Assembly (NCBI GenBank): GCA_017623265.1
Contig: JAGAPM010000240.1
Coordinates: 1 to 10,576, forward strand
Source: Lentisphaeria bacterium
GTDB lineage: Bacteria > Verrucomicrobiota > Lentisphaeria > Victivallales > UBA1829
Direction of reading: 5' to 3'
DNA length: 10,576 nucleotides
Both the position numbers and the translations under genes were made by a program. The notes beneath the pieces were generated by a model. It was not told the DNA's origin, ran no database searches, and worked only from the letters and a program-made list of their open reading frames with translations. This document shows, in pieces, positions 6,774-10,576 of the stretch. Every line of letters begins with the position of its first letter. Position 1 is the stretch's first letter.

Positions 6774-8165
6774 ATGAGTACCGCAAACCGGATCCTCAGT
6801 GTCCTTGTGCTGCTTGCATCAATCGGTGCAATCGTCCTCGCCTTCATGCTTTTCGACAAGCGGGAAGGAATCGTTGCAGGTCGCAACTATATGGCACAGG
6901 CGATTTCTGACAATTCGAACAAGATGTCAAAGACCGCCACGGAAAATCCCAAGAAAGTGGAGATTGATCCCGCAGAAATGGGCGTGGACAAGGAAAAACA
7001 GGCTATGGATGAAGCCATCCGTAAGTTTGATGAAGTAACCAAAGCGATTATCCGTCAACGTGATGAACTCGCTGCGCATGTTGTGGAATTGACCTCGATC
7101 CTTGCCGAACACAATGCTGATGATGGCGAATACAGTGAATTCAACAGCGCAGATCTGGCAAATATCAAAACGAATAAAGAAAAGTTTGATGAAATCGTTG
7201 CCAAAGCAAATAAGATTATTAAGCTCTACCAGCAGACCCGTGAATCTTATGTCGCGGCAGTCAAGCTGTTCGAAAAAGCTTTGGAAATGCCGTCCCTCAG
7301 CGATTCTGTTCTGAACCCGAAAAATCCGGCGTTTGCTGAAATCGATGCCGCTCTGCGTGCCATGGATCAGAAAATCCGTATGATGTACAGCCATATCACC
7401 GCAATCAATGCGGCTATTCCGAGCGAATTTCAGGTCAAAGAAGGTGATTTGACCGGCGAAAACTACAAGAGCTATCTGCAGGATCAGAAAAATATGATCG
7501 CTGCATTCAAGACCCGTTTCGATCAGCTGGTCAAACAGGTTGAAGAGCTGACTGCGAAAGTGGAAGAGCTGACCGCTAAGGTTGAAGAACTGACTGCGAA
7601 AGTTGAAAAACTGACCGCCGAAAGAGATCAGTACAAAGAAAGTTTTGAAGCGGAACGCGAAGCAAAAGAAAAGCTCCAGAATGAAAATAATGTCATGAAG
7701 GAAAAGCTCGAAAAGCTCGAAAAGAAACTGAAGGGCATGGAAAAGATGGGCATTGGTGCTGCTCCTGTTGCAGGAGAAACCACAGCCGGTACAGCCCAGC
7801 CTGCAGCTCCTGTTGCCGCTAAACCGGCAGCTTTGAGCAAGGTGGAAGGCAAGGTCACTTATGTTGATGCAGCCTCCGGTTTCGTTGTGCTGAATATCGG
7901 CACCAAGACCGAAGTGGAAGTGAAAGATGCCAAGGGCAACAAGGTGAAAGCAACGGCTGCAATTCCGGCGAATGCGATCATGACGGTCGCCACCAGTCTG
8001 GATCCTGCCACTGCCAAGTTTGTCTGCAAGGTGCAGGTCTACCGTGTCGGTGAAACCAGCTCCATGGCAAACATCCTCTCCGGCAATGCAATTCCGAAAG
8101 TCGGCGACGTTGTCTTCTTCTCCTCTGCGGATATTGCCAACAGCAAGCCCGCAGACAAGAAATAA
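6774..8165 (+). CDS. Membrane-anchored coiled-coil envelope protein of unknown function
   Basis: I do not recognise a named family for this 463-residue protein. Residues 6-27 form a single hydrophobic helix after a very short N-terminus, followed by DKR; this reads as an inner-membrane anchor with the bulk outside the cytoplasm. Residues 60-240 are charged and probably helical. Residues 240-325 are a strong coiled coil rich in E, K and L, containing four exact-register heptads of the type VEELTAK (256-283). An Ala/Pro/Thr linker (328-354) leads to a compact C-terminal domain (356-455), VEGKVTYVD...GFVVLNIG...VGDVVFFS. Its pattern recalls small beta-barrel modules such as the FlgT C-terminal domain; this is inference. 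AGGAG (6760-6764) lies 9 bases before the ATG. Two tiny membrane-linked genes follow, at 28 and 32 bases. A structural or spanning role in the envelope is plausible but unproven. Confidence 0.85.
   Translation: MSTANRILSVLVLLASIGAIVLAFMLFDKREGIVAGRNYMAQAISDNSNKMSKTATENPKKVEIDPAEMGVDKEKQAMDEAIRKFDEVTKAIIRQRDELAAHVVELTSILAEHNADDGEYSEFNSADLANIKTNKEKFDEIVAKANKIIKLYQQTRESYVAAVKLFEKALEMPSLSDSVLNPKNPAFAEIDAALRAMDQKIRMMYSHITAINAAIPSEFQVKEGDLTGENYKSYLQDQKNMIAAFKTRFDQLVKQVEELTAKVEELTAKVEELTAKVEKLTAERDQYKESFEAEREAKEKLQNENNVMKEKLEKLEKKLKGMEKMGIGAAPVAGETTAGTAQPAAPVAAKPAALSKVEGKVTYVDAASGFVVLNIGTKTEVEVKDAKGNKVKATAAIPANAIMTVATSLDPATAKFVCKVQVYRVGETSSMANILSGNAIPKVGDVVFFSSADIANSKPADKK
7539..7622 (+). repeat. 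Four tandem 21-base repeats encoding coiled-coil heptads
   Basis: Units at 7539-7559, 7560-7580, 7581-7601 and 7602-7622 each encode a V-E-(E/K)-L-T-A-(K/E) heptad. Units 1 and 3 differ by a single base (GAG versus GAA); units 2 and 4 differ mainly at third positions. The in-frame 21-base period lets copy number change without a frameshift. Confidence 0.9.
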
Positions 8166-8193
8166 GAAGTACGGGATAAGGAGTATATAGAAT

Positions 8194-8298
8194 ATGAAAA
8201 ATACATCCGATCTTGTTCTGACAACCACATCTGTGATCGCTTTGGTCGCTCTGGTCGCGACGATTGTGATGCAGGTTCTGGAACTGGGATCTTACTGA
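8194..8298 (+). CDS. 34-residue single-span membrane microprotein
   Basis: A short reading frame starting MKNTSDLVLTTTSV and ending VLELGSY. Residues 7-29 form one hydrophobic helix, flanked by a Lys/Asn/Asp N-terminus and a Glu-containing C-terminus. Evidence that it is real: a clean AAGGAG (8178-8183) 10 bases before the ATG, same strand and only 28 bases after the coiled-coil gene, and hydrophobicity confined to the length of one membrane span. By charge I expect the N-terminus in the cytoplasm, though the bias is slight. No family is recognised. It may be a subunit or stabiliser of the membrane-anchored coiled-coil protein encoded just upstream. Confidence 0.65.
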   Translation: MKNTSDLVLTTTSVIALVALVATIVMQVLELGSY

Positions 8299-8330
8299 TT
8301 CCCCGTTACCCATAACACAGAAGAACCGCT

Positions 8331-8492
8331 ATGCTGAAAAAGATCATTTATCTGATCACCGGTGTGGCGGTTCTTTTGTGTACAGCCGTTTCCTGCACGC
8401 AATACGAGCGGGACGGCTTTAATCCAAAGCCCTTTAATTCTCCTGCCGGTTGGGAAATGAATCCCTATCAGAACTATCAGCTTCGAAACTGA
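8331..8492 (+). CDS. 53-residue small lipoprotein
   Basis: The frame begins MLKKIIYLITGVAVLLCTAV and then SC: two lysines, a hydrophobic core and a lipobox-like AVSC with lipidated Cys22 (Ala rather than Leu at -3, a tolerated variant). The mature peptide is only 32 residues, rich in Asn, Pro and aromatic residues (YERDGFNPKPFNSPAGW, then EMNPYQNYQ). It should sit at an envelope membrane; Thr at +2 does not suggest inner-membrane retention under the E. coli rule. The ribosome binding site is weak (AGAAG), so translation may depend on coupling to the upstream genes. It closes the apparent three-gene transcript. I recognise no family; the dense, polar, proline-rich tail looks like a binding peptide rather than a fold. 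Confidence 0.65.
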   Translation: MLKKIIYLITGVAVLLCTAVSCTQYERDGFNPKPFNSPAGWEMNPYQNYQLRN

Positions 8493-8498
8493 ACACAT

Positions 8499-8546
8499 GG
8501 CAGCAGAGAAAACGCTGCAAGCATTTAAATACGCTGTTCCTTTTTT
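8499..8546 (+). terminator. Possible terminator of the three-gene cassette
   Basis: GCAGC (8500-8504) can pair with GCTGC (8514-8518), or GGCAGC can pair with bulges to GCTGTTCC (8533-8540), which is followed directly by TTTTTT (8541-8546). The position, right after the last gene, fits a terminator, but the stem next to the T run is imperfect. Confidence 0.3.
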
Positions 8547-8607
8547 ACCTCATCGACGGTTTGTATCGAACGTATTGTATCTGTTAGGTATGTAATGAGG
8601 CACAAAC

Positions 8608-8619
8608 ACCGTCGACGGT
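8608..8619. repeat. 12-base perfect palindrome ACCGTCGACGGT
   Basis: A dyad with no spacer, whose right half also belongs to the direct repeat TCGACGGTTT seen 59 bases upstream (8553-8562). It could be an operator-type site or part of an RNA fold; there is no adjacent promoter to decide. Confidence 0.5.
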
Positions 8620-8664
8620 TTCCACCCCCTGTGGGTTGCATTGTTCCCGCCTGAATTTTACATG

Positions 8665-8687
8665 AAAAATGATTGTGGGGGATGGAT
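8665..8687. repeat. Partial copy of the tRNA-Tyr 3' end
   Basis: These 23 bases match 8841-8863 at 21 positions, offset by exactly 176 bases. The match includes an identical 13-base core, GTGGGGGATGGAT (8675-8687 and 8851-8863). In the tRNA gene the core is the acceptor 3' strand plus the adjoining T-stem. The flanks toward lower coordinates also align loosely (CTGAATTTTACA versus CTGTAATTTTTACA). The rest of a tRNA is absent. Confidence 0.6.
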
Positions 8688-8787
8688 ATCGCTCGTCTTG
8701 CGCTCCTTCGGAATCGTTCCCCAATGGTGTTCTCATCCCCGCCGCTTTGTATCGTTCCGTCTGCATTGCATCCGGATATTCTCCCCC
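8677..8787. repeat. Interrupted inverted repeat bounding about 110 bases
   Basis: GGGGGA at 8677-8682 pairs with TCCCCC at 8782-8787, and ATATC at 8686-8690 pairs with GATAT at 8775-8779, separated by a small internal loop. The arms enclose about 84 bases. GGGGATG (8678-8684) can alternatively pair with CATCCCC (8734-8740). Confidence 0.45.
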
Positions 8788-8796
8788 GGATTTTTT
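8770..8796 (+). terminator. Terminator-like hairpin on the plus strand
   Basis: ATCCGG (8770-8775) pairs with CCGGAT (8786-8791) around a 10-base loop, and T's continue to 8796. No gene ends just upstream, so it would serve either read-through from the lipoprotein transcript or a small RNA from this region. Confidence 0.4.
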
Positions 8797-8800
8797 ATAC

Positions 8801-8826
8801 AAAAAAAGCAGCCCACCCGGACTGCT
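8801..8826 (-). terminator. Intrinsic terminator of the tRNA operon
   Basis: On the minus strand, AGCAGTCC, a GGGT loop and GGGCTGCT form an 8-base-pair stem with one G-U pair, followed by seven T's (8801-8807 on the plus strand as A's). It lies 20 bases past the CCA end of tRNA-Tyr. Confidence 0.85.
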
Positions 8827-8845
8827 GTAATTTTTACAAAAAAAA

Positions 8846-8930
8846 TGGTGGTGGGGGATGGATTCGAACCATCGAAGGCATGGCCGGTAGATTTACAGTC
8901 TACTGCATTTGACCGCTCTGCAACCCCACC
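8846..8930 (-). tRNA. tRNA-Tyr (anticodon GUA)
   Basis: An 85-base type II tRNA with encoded CCA. The acceptor stem GGTGGGG (8924-8930) pairs perfectly with CCCCACC (8850-8856). The anticodon arm is GTAGA-CTGTAAA-TCTAC with anticodon GTA. A long variable arm, CGGCCATGCCTTCG, is as expected for bacterial tRNA-Tyr. The T arm is GATGG-TTCGAAT-CCATC. The discriminator base is A. It is second in the operon, 21 bases after tRNA-Gly. Confidence 0.96.
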
Positions 8931-8951
8931 ACGGGATTATCAAAACTATCA

Positions 8952-9025
8952 TGGAGCGGGTAAAGGGAATCGAACCCTCACAATCAGCTTGGAAGGCTGA
9001 TGTTCTACCGTTGAACTATACCCGC
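8952..9025 (-). tRNA. tRNA-Gly (anticodon UCC)
   Basis: A 74-base cloverleaf with encoded CCA. The acceptor stem is GCGGGTA/TACCCGC, the D stem GTTC/GAAC, the anticodon arm TCAGC-CTTCCAA-GCTGA with anticodon TCC, and the T arm GAGGG-TTCGATT-CCCTT with one G-U pair. The discriminator base is T. It is first in a Gly-Tyr operon; many bacteria keep Tyr and Gly tRNAs together but often in the order Tyr-Gly. Confidence 0.96.
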
Positions 9026-9050
9026 AGAAATCAGTTTCAACATGGTCATT

Positions 9051-9078
9051 AAGATATCACTCTTTTTCAAAAAATCAA
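9051..9078 (-). promoter_or_regulatory. Promoter for the tRNA-Gly-tRNA-Tyr operon
   Basis: On the minus strand, TTGATT (9073-9078), a 16-base spacer and TATCTT (9051-9056). The predicted start near 9044 leaves about 19 bases of leader before the mature tRNA-Gly 5' end. Confidence 0.5.
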
Positions 9079-9174
9079 GTGCAAAAAATGAAAAAGTCGT
9101 AAAAAAATTCAAAAAAGACCAGATTTTGTTTTTTTAATAGTTGTTCGGTCGTTTTTTTATTTGTAATGAGATGT

Positions 9175-9202
9175 TTGACATGCCATCCTTATACGTTATC
9201 AG
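9175..9202 (+). promoter_or_regulatory. Candidate promoter for the beta-helix gene
   Basis: A perfect TTGACA (9175-9180) with TATCAG (9197-9202) after 16 bases. The predicted start near 9209 would leave only the AGGAG (9211-9215) ahead of the ATG at 9223, an unusually short leader, so the true -10 may differ. Confidence 0.35.
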
Positions 9203-9222
9203 AAAACTACAGGAGTAATACG

Positions 9223-10576
9223 ATGAGATCTATGACAAAACTTTTGCCCATCCACTTTATCTTTCTTCTCGCAGGCGTTCTTACCGTATCGGCTTTTGCT
9301 GCAGATGAACCGGACTACCTGATCGAAGGCAGAAAAAAAGGTCTCTGGCGGGAAGTGAAAGAAGCGCCGCCGACACCGGAGATCACAAATAAGCGGAAGG
9401 TCTTTTATGTGGATCTGGAGAAATTCGGTATCAAAGCCGGTTTTCCGCAGAAGCAGGATGAGGTGATTGACGGGGAAACGATCCGCTGTTATCCGGATGC
9501 CGCTTATTATCAGGCGCTCGCCAATGTGAAAGGGATCAATGCCGCGATAGCAAAAGGCGTGGCAAGTGGAGCGAAGTGGATTGTTTTTCCCAAGGCGGAA
9601 ATTGCCATTTGTTATTCCTCCCGCCCCAATGAACGGATCCTCATCAACCACAGCAATGTGATCGTGGATTTTGGCGGAGCCACTTTGAAAGTGATCTATG
9701 ACTCGGAAAAACGTTCCCCGTTTCATTTTACTTATGACAAGAAGGCAAAAACGTATGTGCCCTCCACCAAACCGGTTTACACATTTGCAGGAAAAGGTAT
9801 TACGGTGGTGGATTGCAGCAATACAACCGTCCGGAATGTTAAATTGATCGGAGACAAGATCGACCGTTCATTCAAGGTTCAGGCGGAAAAGGCCCAGGAA
9901 AGCACTTATGGCATTGCTGCCGGCGGTAATTGCTCGGATGTTGTGGTGGAAAAAGTGGATGTTGCCTTTTTTATGGGAGATGGTCTGACCTGTTCCAGCA
10001 GCAATTCCACTCCTCATGTTCGTGTGGGCTATCAGATGGGGTGGAAGGAAGGTAATCTCTCCCCGAAAGGTAAAGAGATCCCCGGAACCGGTTATTTTCG
10101 CTCCGACTTTCTGAAAGTCAAGCCCGAGTCCACGTTCTACATGCAGGGATATGGTTATACCCAGGGGATGACCGGTCTGAAAAAACGGGCGTATCATGTT
10201 TATCTTTATGACAAGAACCGGAAGTTTCTCGGTTATGTTGGATTTGTGCCTGTGCTGCGTTATTTTGCCTCAACGAAGAAAACGGCATTTGTCCGTCTGG
10301 TGGTGGAAGAAGAGGTAAAGGATCGTCACAGCTGGCAAATGTTCCTGAAAGAAGGAAAGCACGGCGAAAACATCACCTTCCGTGATAACTATGTTCACCA
10401 CAACCACCGTGGCGGTATGACGATCGGTGTCAATGATATGTATATTACCCGCAACTACTTTTACAACAATGGCGTTGCACCGGATAAAGAACATAATCTG
10501 CCCGGTTTTGAACAGAAGGGCGGCAATCCGTTCATGACCCGTTATCACATTAACATGGAAGACTCACAGGGGCATA
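9223..10576 (+). CDS. Secreted right-handed beta-helix protein (pectate-lyase-like), 3' end outside window
   Basis: About 451 residues are visible and the frame is still open at the window edge. A classical signal peptide (about residues 1-26, ending VSAFA, cut before ADEPD) sends it out of the cytoplasm. GINAAIAKGVASGAKWIVFPKAE, then VIVDFGGATLKV, then TTVRNVKLIGD, form the opening of a pectate-lyase-superfamily beta-helix, the fold of many polysaccharide lyases, hydrolases and epimerases. The helix resumes at NITFRDNYVHHNHRGGMTIG and continues through NDMYITRNYFYNNG. Between them, roughly 266-381, is a non-helical stretch with beta-sandwich character (HVYLYDKNRKFLGYV, then TAFVRLVVEEE). Substrate and catalytic residues cannot be assigned. 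AGGAG lies 7 bases before this ATG; the in-frame ATG at 9232 is too far from it. A carbohydrate-active enzyme is likely, and a structural surface protein is possible. Confidence 0.85.
   Translation, partial: MRSMTKLLPIHFIFLLAGVLTVSAFAADEPDYLIEGRKKGLWREVKEAPPTPEITNKRKVFYVDLEKFGIKAGFPQKQDEVIDGETIRCYPDAAYYQALANVKGINAAIAKGVASGAKWIVFPKAEIAICYSSRPNERILINHSNVIVDFGGATLKVIYDSEKRSPFHFTYDKKAKTYVPSTKPVYTFAGKGITVVDCSNTTVRNVKLIGDKIDRSFKVQAEKAQESTYGIAAGGNCSDVVVEKVDVAFFMGDGLTCSSSNSTPHVRVGYQMGWKEGNLSPKGKEIPGTGYFRSDFLKVKPESTFYMQGYGYTQGMTGLKKRAYHVYLYDKNRKFLGYVGFVPVLRYFASTKKTAFVRLVVEEEVKDRHSWQMFLKEGKHGENITFRDNYVHHNHRGGMTIGVNDMYITRNYFYNNGVAPDKEHNLPGFEQKGGNPFMTRYHINMEDSQGH

Larger units (their letters stand above)
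8493..8845. other. Gene-free region with several inverted repeats
   Basis: No reading frame here has a credible start and ribosome binding site. The stretch holds the following: a possible hairpin with T run just after the lipoprotein gene, a 10-base direct repeat TCGACGGTTT (8553-8562 and 8612-8621), and a 12-base perfect palindrome ACCGTCGACGGT (8608-8619). It also holds a partial copy of the tRNA-Tyr 3' end (8665-8687), an interrupted inverted repeat (8677-8690 with 8775-8787), a plus-strand terminator-like hairpin (8770-8796) and the minus-strand terminator of the tRNA operon (8801-8826). It may be a dispersed intergenic repeat or a small RNA locus; neither is established. Confidence 0.5.

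Noticed and set aside
6927..8228. 433-residue minus-strand open frame
   Set aside because: It is antisense to the coiled-coil gene; the long opening follows from that gene's Lys/Glu-rich codons, and the product (rich in Phe, His, Cys) looks like an antisense shadow with no ribosome binding site.
8584..8802. 72-residue minus-strand frame across the gene-free region
   Set aside because: No ribosome binding site, no recognisable family, and it crosses several inverted repeats; more likely chance coding through a structured region.
8641..9000. 119-residue plus-strand frame containing GDGFEPSKAWPVDLQSTAFD
   Set aside because: It is the translated complement of tRNA-Tyr and tRNA-Gly, a well-known type of spurious protein; the tRNAs fold perfectly on the other strand.
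9117..9158. GACC...GGTC followed by a long T run, terminator-like on the plus strand
   Set aside because: The stem has only four base pairs with a 26-base loop, and there is no plus-strand gene upstream to terminate.
9199..9726. 175-residue minus-strand frame at the start of the beta-helix gene
   Set aside because: The plus strand has a signal peptide, ribosome binding site and family motifs; the opposite frame has none.
1..10576. CRISPR array, insertion sequence, integrase, toxin-antitoxin or defence genes
   Set aside because: No regularly spaced repeats, transposase or integrase motifs or known defence-protein motifs were seen on either strand.

Overview
This 10.6-kb window is ordinary bacterial chromosome of roughly 50% GC. 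It holds a mix of housekeeping and membrane genes plus one accessory-looking, poorly characterised envelope locus. Several features suggest a Gram-negative bacterium: two lipoproteins, a secreted right-handed beta-helix protein, a CBM9-like surface lipoprotein and Shine-Dalgarno-led genes. The beta-helix and CBM9-like proteins and the coiled-coil envelope protein fit a PVC-group organism of the Lentisphaerota/Verrucomicrobiota type, but that placement is an inference from style, not from a marker gene.

Left part (1-2528). A truncated lipoprotein gene and a low-molecular-weight protein tyrosine phosphatase gene lie on the minus strand behind one good promoter. A divergent plus-strand gene encodes an EFR1-like flavodoxin/ferredoxin protein. 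It ends convergently, with an 8-base overlap, against an EamA-family transporter gene on the minus strand. The transporter gene is translationally coupled (ATGA overlap) to nudC, which lies upstream of it (2525-3334).

Middle (3335-6631). The gap between nudC and a plus-strand MATE efflux transporter gene carries divergent promoters. The MATE gene ends against a minus-strand calcium/sodium antiporter gene. The antiporter's intrinsic terminator reaches into the last codons of the MATE gene. Across another divergent promoter region is rsmD, encoding the 16S rRNA m2G966 methyltransferase.

Right part (6632-10576). After an A/T inverted repeat and a TTGACA promoter comes a three-gene plus-strand cassette. 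It encodes a 463-residue membrane-anchored coiled-coil protein, a 34-residue single-span microprotein and a 53-residue lipoprotein. The last two are too short for routine gene calling. Together they look like parts of an envelope-spanning assembly of unknown function, and this is the best candidate for an undescribed system here. Next is a gene-free stretch of about 350 bases (8493-8845). It is rich in inverted repeats and contains a partial copy of the 3' end of the neighbouring tRNA. A minus-strand tRNA-Gly(UCC)-tRNA-Tyr(GUA) operon follows, with its own promoter and terminator. The window closes inside a plus-strand gene for a secreted beta-helix protein whose helix appears to be interrupted by an inserted domain.
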